Below, one piece after another: positions 13,685-23,426 of a DNA stretch of 64,000 bases. This stretch comes from Bimastos eiseni (taxonomy: Eukaryota > Annelida > Clitellata > Crassiclitellata > Lumbricidae): positions 33,167,660 through 33,231,659 of the forward strand of contig OY365807.1 in assembly GCA_959347315.1 (NCBI GenBank), written 5' to 3'. The translations under genes were made by a program, and so were the position numbers. The notes under the pieces are model-generated. The model had not been told where the DNA came from and searched no databases. It saw only the letters and a list, made by a program, of their open reading frames with translations. Every line of letters begins with the position of its first letter. Position 1 is the stretch's first letter.

Positions 13685-16600
13685 AACTACAACCTCCACC
13701 AAGCCTCTACATTGAATGAATTTTGTGTTTTTACTCTAAACAATCATTGCCCATCAATGATTGATGTTTTGGATATTATGCTAATTGGATTGTAGATTAG
13801 AATAGATGCTGACACTGTCACGTCTTTCATCATCAGTTCCTAACACCAGCCATTCGTCGGTGATGAGGTTAATAAATGATCTCCATTTTTATTGGTCATT
13901 TTCAAGTCCAGTATTTCTCTCTTGTTAGTCCTTGTGACATTGTGTATTCATATACAAGTAGGCCTACTCTGTCTATCAGACACAGTCTTTGCCTTCATTC
14001 GTTTCTTCTTCCCTCACATCTAATAAACAGAGTTGTGTGTGGCATTACATCAACTAACATCTTTCCAAACCATAGAAGTCTTCACTGAATGACTTTGTCC
14101 AGCAATGTTTGGTTGAATGTCACGTACACTGTCTTTAACCATCATTCAATCTTCTGTGGTCTTGAAATTCCTGCAATTTTCTTCAGTCCTTCAGTAAATA
14201 GATTATCTTATTTTGGCATGAGAATTTCTCTCATCTTGCTTTCACAGAATTCCAATACGCATAGGAAACATGGTTGCGTCATCACCTCATAAATTCGTAT
14301 TTTGCATTTCTTTGTTTTTCACTGTTTCTTCGCATCCTATTCTTGTTTCCAAATACTCGAGAAGTATGTTAAATTCTTCTGTTTTGTTTATCATTACTGC
14401 TGTCATCGGCAGTTATTAGACCCATCTTTTGTCCTGCAAAACCTATGATATCCCATTTGTATGTTTTTAATTTCATGTGAAAAGCTAATTTATACAGTCT
14501 ATACAGTGGTACAGCATCTAAACAGGTAACAATGAGGCTGCTTCCTCAGGAGCAAAGCACAGAAGCATGATAGCCATCACAAGGCAATAGTGACAAAAAC
14601 TTAAGAAAAGAATAAGCACGTATACAGATAAACAGGGATAGCAACAATACCAATTCCGTTGGATCTGATGCAGTAAAATCTAAAACATGTGGTCAGTTTA
14701 TCTGGGTGACGTCCTGCACTGGTTACCATCACCATAATACATTCTACATCCCAACAATGCCGCTTGCACCAGTGTCGACTCCACTCCGCTACTCAAAGTT
14801 GTCCCTTTTACTAGTACCTCAATGATGCAACAGCAAACTTTTTCTCCAGGAGCTTTACCATCCAATCAACGCCGCTTGCACTAGTTTCAACTTCACTCCG
14901 CTACCCACAGTTGTTCCTTTTACTCGTACCTCAATGATGCAGCATCGGGCTTCTTCAGTGGTGGGTCTGACCATTTGCAGTGGGCTCTCTAAAGAACTTT
15001 GCCTCCTAACTATAAATTCCCAACTTATATAGTCTACTCTTCTCTGAAGTAGACCTGTCTTTTTCAGCCATAGATGAACCAGCAGTGCTTCTGATTAGAA
15101 ATCTTGAGGAGGCGTTATATTGTGTTCCATTGACTAATAGATAAAACCTTTAATGAAACCCACAAGTACAACAATCAGAAGTCTCTTCCTACAGCTGAGC
15201 AACGGCCAACTTAAAGAACAGAGTCATATGAATATAATAAACAGTTACACAGTAACACACGTAATCAGTGTAAAATAATAATACGGACAATAGAATAAAA
15301 ACATTAGAGGCAAAGTTAACTTACAGGCGTTGAAGCTTTTAAGAGGCCAAGAGATAGTTTTGATGGTTCAACTGTTTTCACTGATGGACACTGACTAATC
15401 AGGTTCAGCCAAATGTTCATACCATCAGCAGCAGAACAAGCTTCCTTATTGGTACACCTACAAACAAGAACACCAATGAGACAAGAACACCAATGAGACA
15501 AGAACACCAATTTTTAGACAAGAACACCAATGAGACAAGAACACCAATGAGACAAGAACACCAATGAGACAAGAACACCAATGAGACAAGAACACCAATG
15601 AGACAAGAACACCAATTAGACCTTTGGCCGGACAAACATTCATTGCTGGCTTATTAATGAAAGCAAGAATAGGTGAAATTACAGAATGAATAATGAAAGA
15701 AATGGAGAGGTGAAGGAAAAACTGTATGAGAGAAAGGAAAAGTGAGAGAGAAAGAGGGAGGGATATCTAGAAGCAACTAACACAGACAAATGAATAACTA
15801 TATCCTGGGTTAATTCACAGACTTCATGCACTGCCCTTACTTCACCAAATCTTCGGATTGCCTGTAGACCACATACCCGAGTGATAGCGGGCTACTGGAT
15901 TTGGTTTTCAGTTGCAACACTACACCCTATAATGTTTACTGGCATTGCATGTTGGAGAAAACTTTGTGCAGGCTACACCAGGCCATTTTTTTATCTGATT
16001 TAGACTGGTGCCATGCAACACTTGGTTTTTATCCTACAAGTAGATGTATTAGGGTGACTGTGCTATGAATGACTTTGATAAGATAATGCAGTGACTGTAG
16101 ATAAGAGCTGAACGGAGGCGCACCTTCGCTGTCCCATACACCAGCCACAGTGTGGATCCTCTACACACTGTTCACAACTGTGAGCCCTTGAACAGATGAA
16201 AGCTGGTACTCTGCATAACTGTCAAAAACAATCCATGACCATTATCAGCATGTTACTCACTAACTTTTATGATAATTTATTTACCTATTTACTTACCATC
16301 CTTATATCCTAATCTCCATCCAACTGCAGAATAGTGCATAGTGGCACAAGAACTTGATGACAGTATTACACAAGTTCACAGTCAATATGTTTTACTATGC
16401 AACTTCTTTGCCATAATTCTTCATTAAAATACCAACTTAATAACTGTATGAATTTGCATTTTATATTATTGTAAATTACATAGGATTACCAATTTTTCTG
16501 ATAATAATGAACTTACCAATTTACTTACAATAAAGTAACACTAACTTTTATGATAATTTATTTACCATATAGGATTAGTAACTTTTATGATAATTTATTT

Positions 16601-19600
16601 ACCATATAAGATTAGTAACTTTTATGATAATTTACTTACTTAGCTATGATACAGTGATGCAACAGAAATGTGTAACTGCATCTATGAATTTACAAGAGTG
16701 TTTCTATACTCTGCAGTATTTATTTTGCCATTGCTATGTTATGACGTCTCATAATTTATATCCATCCCTGCCGCACCCTGGCCACACACACACACACACC
16801 AGACCCAGTTTCTTCAATAGGTTGCATCTATTTAGTCCAGTTCTACCAACCTTTGGCATGAGCTGAAGAAACACAATATTTTATATTTTAACAAACCTAG
16901 AATTATTTATAAGATACAGTGAATGGCATTCAGTGATGCTAAATGTGCAAACTATATACCAACAATTCAATACATGTGCTATATAAAGTATCCTAATACA
17001 AAATCATACATACATGACCCCACAGCCAACCTACCAGCCACCCAGCAAGTAGGGTAGACAGTCAGTCAGTCAATTCATTAACCAATCAATCAGTTACCAA
17101 CCTTAGCAACGAGGTTGTGAGCCAGCCAGCCAACCCCTTGGTCAGCCAGTCCTCAACCAATACCATAACCTAGTCAGCTAAACAGGAAAATAGGCCATGG
17201 GGCTTATCACCACAGCAGCGCCTCTCTCCAATTCAAACCAGACTAGGCACTAAGAACTCTGCAAGCAGACTCCCAAATAGATTTATTGCTTGTGGGGTGC
17301 TGACTGCCAAGGCTCACTGCATCATGCAACAGTCGGCGAAGTCAGTTACATAAACAGGAATCGCAACAAACTCACAGACTTATCAGTGAGCAAATACAGG
17401 TTGTCAGCCGCTGCTGCACCGAAGAGAATCTCATTAACAGGCCGCTGTGAGATTCCAGTCGGCACTTCCAAGGAGCTGTAATGCCAATCACCGGCTGGTG
17501 AGACGGCTGCCTACACCACATAACATCAAATGCATTCCACAATCAATATAAGAACTTTCTTTAACACTGCAAACACATGACAGATTTATTTATAAGTTCT
17601 GAAAATGCAAATACACAAGTTATTAATTTAAATAATATCAAAGGAAGAAGCTTAATAGCAGCAACTGATGCAAATTCTGCCAATTGGTTAACATTCCCAC
17701 CAAATTATCCCTAAAGACCTCAGCAGGATACTGGCCTAGGCTAAGGTGATGAAAACCCCAAGAAGAATGACAGAAGACATCGTGACCTTAGGTCCTTTAA
17801 TTAAATAAGTGACTAATACAAGCAACTGGGATTAGTCAAATGAGAGAAGCAGGAAACCCATATGATTAGCATGAATATGAGAATGGGTCAATAGTAGGAT
17901 AACATATTTATGGCAACTTAAGGTTAACAATTTCATAACATTAAACATCAAAACAGAGCAAGATTCTTCTAAGTACGTAAGTAAGTATCTTGCTCTTTCT
18001 GGGCAATGCAAAACTTATGAGTATCATGTAAAACAATCAACAACTACATTAAAACTATAAGTCTTGAGCAAATCAGTCATCTCACATTTCATTATTTAAG
18101 CAAACAATTTGTATTTATGAAAGCATAAGGAAAGTACATGGACCAGCATATGATGCCTAATCTCACACACAAAATATTTACCTTTACTTATAATACTTTT
18201 TCAAATTCAGTGATACTGAACAGATTTCTCAAAGTGGTACTCCATAAATGTCAGACGATGCACATTGTACATAACCGCATCCACTGTCAAGAACAGAAGG
18301 CACAACAGAGACTAGAAAACCTTTGACCATAATCATTTAATAAACATATCAGTTGTCCAACCCACTGGCAACCACAACTCACCTTCATTACCTGACCTCT
18401 GCTCGTTCCAATGTACAGTACAGTGACATTATTGACTACACGAGCAGCCATAGATGTCACCGCAGTATCTTGAATAACGGAAATATTTCTTGGCTGGACA
18501 GCAACAGTACCGGCAACCGGACTATTGTAACTTTTGTTCTGACAATATCCACTGTCAATCTGTAGATTCTGAAGTCAGATAAAAGCATTTACAACTACAG
18601 AAATTTAAAATCACAAAATCACATACAGCAATACATAAGACACACAGAAAAAAACTGGCTGATTAATGCACAGGACTCTGCTAAGCTATCAACATTCAAC
18701 ACACACAAATGTACATACACATGTCAGTGTAAGAGTATAAGTGTAGAGTAAACCACAAACTTTCACATATAAAACCAGCAGCACTGGACTCTCTCTAGAC
18801 ATCCTTAGTGACACACAGAAAAGCACAAGTAGAGGGAGATACAGAAGACTAATTGGAGCAGATGAAAAGGGAGAACCTTTCAGTATAGGAATATGATTAA
18901 GACAGGTCTACAAATACCGAAACAACATAAAACAGGTAGAAGATAGCCGTAACAAATGCAATAATTATCTAATGTCTTGTTTTATACAAATGTTTCTAAA
19001 GAATTAGTTAGAAATGGTTCATGCTTAACAGATGTGACACTAACTAAATGCAAACAACATTTCAGCCATAATAATTAAAAATTTTTACAGTATAGCCTTG
19101 AGAAGACTAAGTGTTGACACAAGTAAGGAAGGAAAGAGCCACATTGCTATCCTGATGAAAGATGCTGCATCCAATCAGGAAATTGAGAATGTAGAGTTGA
19201 TAAAACATGTCAGCAGTTCAATGAGGTTTATTTTTTAAAGAATATTTAAATAACTGCATTGCTTGTAGATTGAACTCAACCTTGAAGTTAAATTGGCAAA
19301 TTAGCGAACAAATGTCAATTGCAATAATCGAAAGTGAAGTGAAAATAGTTCTTGCATGAAACTGTGTATTGTGATCTCTGAGTGGACTCGAACTGGTCAA
19401 TGATTTATGAAAATCGTATATCGATTTTCTTTAGTTGTAGCTGGGCTGGGAGCACTCCTGAGTAGGTTGTCAAAAGGTGCTATATAAATGCTCAGAATGA
19501 CTGAATGGAAACAAACGAATGTCTGTATGGATTTTAAAACTGATATAAATTTATCGTATTCTGTGACTTGCTAAAAGCCTGCATTCCATGTCCTGCACTG

Positions 19601-22600
19601 AAGTACACATTCTACAACAAAAGATAATGGCCAACCTAAAGGACTTGTACTATAGAAAAGGATATTTCATCAAAGGACTCTCAGGATTTACATCTATGTA
19701 GAATTGAACTAAAATCAAACCCAATGCCGAAGGCAACCAAGTCTCGCATCATGTAACTTACTGTGGTGTGTCAGTTTGTCAAATAAACAAAGATACATAC
19801 ATACATACATACTTGCTACTGCAGTAACCACGAAAAATCACATCTGCATCCCAGATAAGATCATACAATCATACACTTAGGATACTAATTAATCTAATCA
19901 GTGTCCTAGAATATGTATAGATACTGAAGTTGCGACACAGTTTCTGTTTAATTTAATATATATTCATTAAATCCTGAAAGACCAAAGACCTTGATTCCAT
20001 AATTACGTATCCACAGAGAACAGACAGACAGACACAGAAAGGACACAGACAGACAGGTATACAGACATCAGTACAAGACACACATGTATAATATATATTT
20101 ATACTTTAAATTCACAAGACACGCAGACATACTACGAGAGACACTCAAACACAGTTAGCAAAAGAAAAGAAAAGAAACAAATAAAGTGAATTGAGTGACA
20201 TCAACATTAGAAAGACATAAACAGACAAACAGACCGGCAAGAAAACAACAGACAAGCTAAGAAAGACACAACGAGAGGCAGAAAGGATGGATATGACTGT
20301 CAGTACCGAGGAAAATGTAAGAATGAATGAAAAAGAGACACAGCAACCAAAAAGACATATATGCAGTCATGTATTCTATAGACAGCTACATAATACATAT
20401 AGATGAATCTGACCAGGCCATTTAAAAACAAAGAATGTAAAGGATGTCGGGTATAAATCAACTACATCCTGGACCTTATCTCGCAACTAAACAAATTGAT
20501 AATTATCTGTTGGCAGAGATAACAAATTATGTGTATTCTTTCTAGTCAATCAATTAGACTGATTTAGCGATGATTTGGTGTTTGTCTTATCTAATCTAAG
20601 ATATCTAGAGCAGTTTAGGCATTTATAGTACTTCTTTCACATTCAAGAGCAAATTTTAATAATCAATGATCACCAAATAACTTGGTACATTGATACATAT
20701 AATTCAAAACAAAAGTGACAATCATCAACCAATCACACATACTTCAGTGATCTGTGCTTTACACAAAAATTGTTTTACTAGCATCTGCCAGAAAATAGGT
20801 CACAGCTGGAAGCTTTATGCACAAAGAACTTAATCTGGTTAACCTGGCTTGGCACCCACCAGCAGCTGGCTAAAATAAACCTTGAGTCACCTACCCTGAA
20901 ATATCGCATCTCACTTTCTCATCCATAGTCCAGGATCTGGGAATCATCTTAGACCACGAGCTTACATTCTATCAACAAATCAATCTCCTCTGACGCAGCT
21001 GTTACAACCAGCTCAGGCAGCTCCGGCAGCTCCGGGTGATATCTCCCAGTGATGCCTAGACTCTCGTTCACTAAATTTTGTAGTCTCTTACCTGGACTAC
21101 TGTAGCGCCATTTGTGATGGGCTCCCGTCTAAGTGGCTGAAATGCCGAATGCTTCTGGTTCACTCTGCTCAGTTCCTTCTAAGTCGTAAGATTAAACTGC
21201 ATGACTGGGGTTGGGGTGGGAGTGCTCCTGAGTAGATAGTCTCAATGGGGTGCTGTGCAAAACTACTGTAATATAATAGTAATAATAATTGATGGCAGAA
21301 TACAGGTGTGTCTGCCAATCTGGACGCAATTGCTTTTGTTGACAGAGAGGTGCATTGTATTACAACTTCTTTTCTGTCAGTACTATTGACTATATGATCA
21401 TTATTTTTTTAAACTTAACTTTTACCTTGAAAAGGGAAAGTCATCCCTCTTATGTTTCTTATAATTATATAGCTCATCTCATTCACTTAGAGAGGTGTGC
21501 ATAGTCAAGTGGTAAGTATGCTGGAATTTCACAACTGAGATCTTTTGTTCCAGATATAATCAACTGGTTTATCAGACTCAATCAAATGAATCTGTAGAAA
21601 TAGTGTATAAAAGGTCACTAAAGGATAGCTTTCAAAACCAGTTCATTAAAGACAATGCTAAGATTAATTAGTGGAAGAAAATTGTAACTGACACAAAATT
21701 GAAATACCGTAGACTAGAGTGTGATTCAAATAACTGTTCAAAGTCAACAACTGAATAAATAAGTCCATGATAAAGTACAAGAATGACCAACCGACTGTTT
21801 GGTAGCACCACCTACAGACAACTTAAACCAGTGGTTCTCAATCTTTTGAGCCTCAAGGACCACTTATAAATTGTGTGTCTCATTCGCGAGCCATCAAAAA
21901 AATTGTGCCATCGGTGCACTATGGCCATTATTATTATTACAGTATAAAATGTGACTGTAATATTATAATAAATATATACAAACTATGCTATAGGAACTAT
22001 GTGTATTTTACATATTAACTATTAAGTTTAATAAATGTTTAGACTTCAAAGTAAAATAAACTGCTACAATGTTCCTTTTAGATTCATGTAAGCACATAGG
22101 ATATTATATAAGCAGACTAATTATTATTTCAAAAGAAAAAATGTAAATTGCAGTCTCTTATGACAAAAATTACACTTATTAATAACAAGAATTATTTTCC
22201 TGATCTCTTATTTTTTTAGAACAAACACCAGGCAGACAGGTGGTTCGTAAACCACAGATTGAGAACCTCTGACTTAAACTACATATACTGATCACTGACA
22301 ATCAATCAACCAGTCATTGCCAGTATGTCAGTCAAACCAACCAAATGACAAAAAGCGATACTCACCGATATAAAAATGCACCGTCCTGAGTCACTTAAAT
22401 ATGATGGTCCCAAATTTGATTCACCATTAAAGCAGCCTTGAATAGCCATCTGGAAAGTTTTATCCATATCGTCAATTGCATAAACACAAACTGCCGAATT
22501 ACCAATCCCGTCTCCAAACACTCCAAACACGACCTCAGCGCCTTCCGTGGAATGTGGCGCCACGACAATGTCACGAAGAAGCGGAAAGTCTGATCCAGGC

Positions 22601-23421
22601 GTATTACACGTCACTGGCACTTCAACCAAGGAGGAATTTGTCGGAAGGTCCTTGCAGATTCGAATAACAAAAGTCGAAACATCCTCCGAGGTTGCAGATA
22701 CTTTGCGCAACACAAAGAAGTAAAGGAACTTCCTTCTTTGAAATGCAGCAACAACACGAATTAAAAAAGTCCTCGGAAGGTCAGGAAGAATTTCAATAAC
22801 ACGAGCTTCTGCTTCCATAGACTGCAGATCCCTCGTGGAGATCAGAGGAATGTTAACCGATTCTAGGTGGCTAGATGTAGACGAAGCTCCAACGTACAAC
22901 ACAGGTGTGTCATCGACACCAACACCAATAAATCCAACAATCCGATCACTGATGTTAGTCGGAACAACGGGTGTGTTTACGTGCCGAATTCGTACAAGAT
23001 TCTCAAGGTCAATGAACTCGCATGAGCCATTGTAAAGGTTGCTACAGGCAATCAGTTCATTTGCTGCTGAGTTGATGAGAAGCAACTGACTGAAGCTGGA
23101 TACTGGCTTTGTGCTCTGAGAACAGTTGCTTTGCAGGTCCTCACACAACTGGCATGTGTCCAAAGAACTGGCCCCACAGCCAGGCCCTGTCATATGAGAT
23201 TTCAGTTCCTGTAGGTCAGGCGATAGTTGGTAGATGGTATTGACTGCTCCAACATATAGCCTATTTCCAATTTTATCAAAAACAACATTACGCAATGATG
23301 CACCTTCGATCTTATCCTCAAAACAGATAAAATTATCATGATCAGATATTGCACTCAGTTTCTGAGTTACATAAATGACGACAAATAAAATCCAAGAGAC
23401 AGCAAAACGGAACAGCTTCAT
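1294..23421 (-). CDS. PLXN: Plexin (semaphorin receptor), 5' portion, 13 coding exons; 3' end outside window
   Basis: Type I membrane receptor for semaphorins. The window holds only the extracellular N-terminal part, about 879 codons plus 2 nt. Joined exons (minus strand): 23421-22366, 18568-18383, 17510-17376, 16218-16124, 15457-15325, 13343-13166, 11379-11289, 8673-8568, 8049-7936, 7353-7225, 3875-3776, 2336-2167, 1439-1294. All junction phases agree. Domains in order: signal peptide (residues 1 to about 23); sema (about 25-465); PSI1 (about 474-500, CxxC...DPHCGWC); linker with QCPSV and EPSKLSL; IPT-like segment; PSI2 (about 617-655, FPCHWC); IPT-like segment; PSI3 (about 780-815, CGQC...CVWC); start of an IPT domain (about 827-879, GGPLGGQTLVTIDG). 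This sema-PSI-IPT order with three PSI modules is diagnostic of plexins. Paralog class A or B is not resolved and the sema domain is rather divergent. The transmembrane segment, GAP domain and Rho-binding domain are expected beyond position 1. All introns are GT-AG except the one after exon c11, which is GC-AG. Confidence 0.93.
1949..2015 (-). pseudogene. Partial duplicate of plexin exon c12 5' end with its acceptor
   Basis: 67 bp in the intron after exon c12, nearly identical to 2313-2380. It covers the first bases of exon c12 and about 44 bp of the preceding intron. One G is missing right at the acceptor, so the frame differs from the parent exon. It has no PSI cysteine core and no obvious donor. 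It looks like a non-functional exon fragment, but it keeps an AAACAG acceptor. Confidence 0.8.
2167..2336 (-). CDS. PLXN: Plexin coding exon c12: third PSI domain
   Basis: 170 bp, phase 1 to phase 0. It encodes VYKCGFKGQNCGQC, ACVWC, DACHQISDC and AICPGPRITS, the PSI3 cysteine pattern with its link to the first IPT domain. The donor is TCA|GTAAGT. The first 24 bp and the upstream acceptor are duplicated about 365 bp downstream at 1949-2015. Confidence 0.92.
2337..3775. other. Plexin GC-AG intron between exons c11 and c12
   Basis: 1,439 bp. Apart from the GC donor at 3775-3774 and the acceptor at 2338-2337, I see only AT-rich sequence and no repeats of note. Confidence 0.6.
3776..3875 (-). 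CDS. PLXN: Plexin coding exon c11: segment before PSI3, GC donor
   Basis: 33 codons plus 1 nt (residues 742-774), phase 0 to phase 1. The acceptor is TTGATGTTGGTTGCAG. The coding string FLPLHVVWGSNAQFVFDSPS aligns with the plexin 'LPV.LSVVWNG.F.IDNP' motif. The only donor that keeps the frame into PSI3 is GAAG|GCAAGT, a GC-type 5' splice site with otherwise perfect consensus. Confidence 0.87.
3985..4200 (+). mobile_element. Candidate tRNA-derived SINE
   Basis: It contains GGTTTGAATTTCGG, which resembles a degenerate RNA polymerase III box B, preceded by CCACCTCTCGAGTCCTG and followed by TAGATCATGTG. The arrangement is typical of tRNA-related SINE heads. Box A is unclear and no flanking duplication was established. 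Confidence 0.4.
4483..5201 (+). mobile_element. Pogo/Tigger-like DNA transposon relic
   Basis: The ends are inverted copies of CTGTATAT(A/G)CTCGC followed by the GTCGA-rich 'ACTTATACGCGA' subterminal repeat, and they are flanked by TA dinucleotides (4481-4482 and 5202-5203). Inside, at about 4826-4925, a plus-strand reading encodes MSDLKEKQASYQIGFKLKVV, then DEYAALHGN. This resembles the N-terminal helix-turn-helix of CENP-B/pogo-type transposases. The rest of the transposase is missing, so this is a deleted copy in the plexin intron between c10 and c11. Confidence 0.75.
5764..5835 (-). mobile_element. LINE 3' tail fragment, minus orientation
   Basis: Read on the minus strand it has CCAGGAGCGCCTCTGAGTAG and GAAGGGGCACTATAT, matching the dispersed LINE tail. 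Confidence 0.6.
6100..6355 (+). mobile_element. CR1/L2-like LINE C-terminus and 3' tail
   Basis: A decayed C-terminal reverse-transcriptase-protein reading (GLLIVPFARTTTKQNRAFS, then SHW, and a frame-shifted 'FKTVLLK'-like end) is followed by the GGGAGCGCTCCTGAGCAG and GGGGCGCTATATAAA tail and (AATG)n. The element is strongly 5'-truncated. Confidence 0.7.
7225..7353 (-). CDS. PLXN: Plexin coding exon c10: between PSI2 and PSI3
   Basis: 43 codons (residues 699-741), phase 0 at both ends. The acceptor is TTTAATTTATAG and the donor AAG|GTAGGT. It encodes KCRFGTSASYIFTNASLI and a later LVVCSS, matching the plexin 'YEC.F….A.…….C..' strands. Confidence 0.85.
7936..8049 (-). CDS. PLXN: Plexin coding exon c9: after PSI2
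   Basis: 38 codons (residues 661-698), phase 0 at both ends. The donor is TTG|GTAAGT. KCPMVKSV…KEFNLAAVNIL fits the plexin 'CP.I………I.L.A.NL' strand pair following PSI2. The acceptor ATGTGTTGAAG is weak, so the 5' edge may shift. Confidence 0.85.
8568..8673 (-). CDS. PLXN: Plexin coding exon c8: second PSI domain
   Basis: 106 bp, phase 2 to phase 0. It encodes CAMCLDSTFPCHWC followed by MCRH…DEC. The FPCHWC core is the plexin PSI2 signature. The donor is CAG|GTGGGA. The acceptor GTTAACGTTTAG completes a serine codon with exon c7. Confidence 0.93.
8674..11288. other. Plexin intron between exons c7 and c8
   Basis: 2.6 kb of AT-rich sequence without coding signal. It contains a SINE-like unit at 10235-10455 and, near 11085-11140, a tail-like TTGTTCAATAAACGAAGATA that recurs in similar form at 19775-19815. 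The latter is probably another short dispersed repeat. Confidence 0.45.
10235..10455 (-). mobile_element. Candidate tRNA-derived SINE
   Basis: On the minus strand GTCTAATGGTTAGCCGACTG, then GACTGTCGACTGAGAGGTTG, resembles a tRNA-like head (box A TGGTTAGC..ACTGG; box B degenerate). The 3' part is AT-rich. No target duplication was identified. Confidence 0.4.
11289..11379 (-). CDS. PLXN: Plexin coding exon c7: IPT-like segment up to PSI2
   Basis: 91 bp, phase 1 to phase 2. The acceptor is GATGTTTGGTTTTCAG and the donor GTCAG|GTATGT. It encodes YSVNLSLTVFLNELSWFKG and then FNCSLIVS, aligning with the 'V.L.V…F.F.NCS…SC' segment that leads into PSI2 in plexins. Only this acceptor joins exons c6 and c8 in phase. 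Confidence 0.85.
11380..13165. other. Plexin intron between exons c6 and c7
   Basis: 1.8 kb. It contains a 170-codon plus-strand open frame (12626-13138) that has no recognisable domain and runs antisense to plexin. I regard it as chance. Nothing else stands out. Confidence 0.5.
13166..13343 (-). CDS. PLXN: Plexin coding exon c6: IPT-like segment
   Basis: 59 codons plus 1 nt (residues 536-594). The acceptor is CTTGTTTTGACTGAACAG and the donor T|GTGAGT (phase 1). It encodes a beta-rich segment with paired cysteines (VTCLV…WTITCSALVSPP) that corresponds to the segment before PSI2 in plexins. Confidence 0.88.
13344..15324. other. Plexin intron between exons c5 and c6
   Basis: 2.0 kb of AT-rich intron with a (CAT)n microsatellite at about 13649-13684. 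A near-duplicate pair at about 14755-14835 and 14865-14945 shares GCCGCTTGCAC(C/T)AGT, CACTCCGCTAC and ACCTCAATGATGCA. It is a roughly 110-bp tandem repeat of unknown origin. Confidence 0.5.
15325..15457 (-). CDS. PLXN: Plexin coding exon c5: PSI1 end and linker
   Basis: 133 bp. It supplies the last base of the split Arg491 codon, then CTNKEAC, which closes PSI1, then a W-containing stretch and QCPSVKTVEPSKLSL, the conserved plexin linker. The donor is CCT|GTAAGT (phase 0). The acceptor (GTTCTTGTTTGTAG) is formed by the edge of a 17-bp minisatellite lying directly upstream in the intron. Confidence 0.92.
15464..15619 (-). repeat. 17-bp minisatellite at plexin exon c5 acceptor
   Basis: Nine tandem copies of ACAAGAACACCAATGAG (plus strand). 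The third copy is 20 bp and the last is slightly diverged. On the transcribed strand the unit is CTCATTGGTGTTCTTGT, pyrimidine-rich, and the array ends about 6 nt before the acceptor of exon c5. It therefore makes up the polypyrimidine and branch-point region. Confidence 0.95.
16124..16218 (-). CDS. PLXN: Plexin coding exon c4: sema/PSI junction and first PSI domain
   Basis: 31 codons plus 2 nt (residues 460-490 and part of 491). The acceptor TTTTTGACAG gives phase 0 and the donor CGAAG|GTGCGC gives phase 2. It encodes RVPAFIC, then the PSI core SCEQCVEDPHCGWCMGQR. The CxxC, DPHCGWC pattern is the plexin PSI1 signature (C474, C477, C483, C486). Confidence 0.93.
16542..16637. repeat. 37-bp minisatellite, about 2.6 copies
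   Basis: TAACTTTTATGATAATTTAT... units of 37 bp start at 16542, 16579 and 16616 (partial). A related single copy sits near 16263. It lies in the plexin intron between c3 and c4. Confidence 0.85.
17376..17510 (-). CDS. PLXN: Plexin coding exon c3: end of sema domain
   Basis: 45 codons (residues 415-459), phase 0 at both ends. The donor is TCT|GTGAGT. The string PVNEILFGAAAADNLYLLTD matches the final sema blade of plexins (…D.LY.LT…V..V). The acceptor GTGGTGTAG is weak in pyrimidines, so the 5' boundary is less certain than the 3' one. Confidence 0.85.
18383..18568 (-). CDS. PLXN: Plexin coding exon c2: late sema domain blades
   Basis: 62 codons (residues 353-414), phase 0 at both ends. The donor is AAG|GTGAGT at 18382. 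The motif DTAVTSMAARVVNNVTVLYI followed by GTSRGQVMK is the conserved sema 'TSVAV...FIGTxxG..K' blade. Two acceptors fit the frame: TGACTTCAG giving a start at 18568, or CTACAG giving a start at 18559. The first has the better tract and was used. Confidence 0.9.
19437..19505 (+). mobile_element. LINE 3' tail fragment
   Basis: GGGAGCACTCCTGAGTAG and AGGTGCTATATAAATGCTC, then an AATG-rich end, match the dispersed LINE tail. Confidence 0.6.
20915..21290 (+). mobile_element. CR1/L2-like LINE fragment (RT C-terminal region plus tail)
   Basis: Decayed plus-strand reading: VQDLGIILDHELTFYQQINL, then SCYNQLRQLR, then VVSYLDYCSAICDGLPSKW. These correspond to the 'LGV.LD..L.F..HI', 'LR..R' and 'SRLDYCN.L..GLP' blocks after the RT palm of CR1/L2/jockey-type LINEs. 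The 3' tail (GGGAGTGCTCCTGAGTAG) is joined directly after it, so an internal stretch is deleted. Confidence 0.8.
21829..22271. mobile_element. hAT (Charlie-like) MITE with perfect 8-bp TSD
   Basis: It starts CAGTGGTTCTCAATCTTTTG and ends GATTGAGAACCTCTG, forming inverted termini of the classic hAT-Charlie type. The perfect 8-bp target duplication ACTTAAAC is at 21821-21828 and 22272-22279. It is 443 bp, AT-rich, with no coding capacity, in plexin intron 1. Confidence 0.9.
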
Positions 23422-23426
23422 TATAT
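22366..23426 (-). CDS. PLXN: Plexin coding exon c1: start codon, signal peptide and most of sema domain
   Basis: The ATG is at 23421 and the reading frame runs 352 codons to a GTGAGT donor at 22365-22361 (phase 0). I chose this ATG because it follows by 5 nt a strong acceptor (TTTCTTTTAATTTTAG) ending at 23427, so the exon starts with 5 nt of 5' UTR. It also opens a signal peptide (MKLFRFAVSWILFVVIYVTQ). An in-frame ATG 16 codons further up would lie in the intron. Sema hallmarks follow: a FDKIGNRLYVGAVNTIYQLS blade, GPGCG, cysteine pairs around residues 81-98, and LIACSNLYNGSCEF. The upstream 5' UTR exon and promoter were not found. They probably lie between 23.5 and 24.3 kb. Confidence 0.92.

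Larger units (their letters stand above)
17511..22365. other. Plexin introns 1 and 2 (around exon c2)
   Basis: Mostly AT-rich intron. It holds LINE tails (19440, 20915-21290), a short (CATA)n at about 19795-19812, degenerate GACA-rich repeats at 20015-20300, and a Charlie-type hAT MITE at 21829-22271. No further plexin exon is required by phase or by domain content. Confidence 0.5.

Noticed and set aside
15464..15619. CRISPR-like regular repeats
   Set aside because: Units are directly adjacent with no spacers, in an animal intron.
15316..15643. Minus-strand frames with Gly-Val-Leu-Val/His-Trp-Cys-Ser-Cys repeats
   Set aside because: Translation of the 17-bp intronic minisatellite. Only 15325-15457 is exon.
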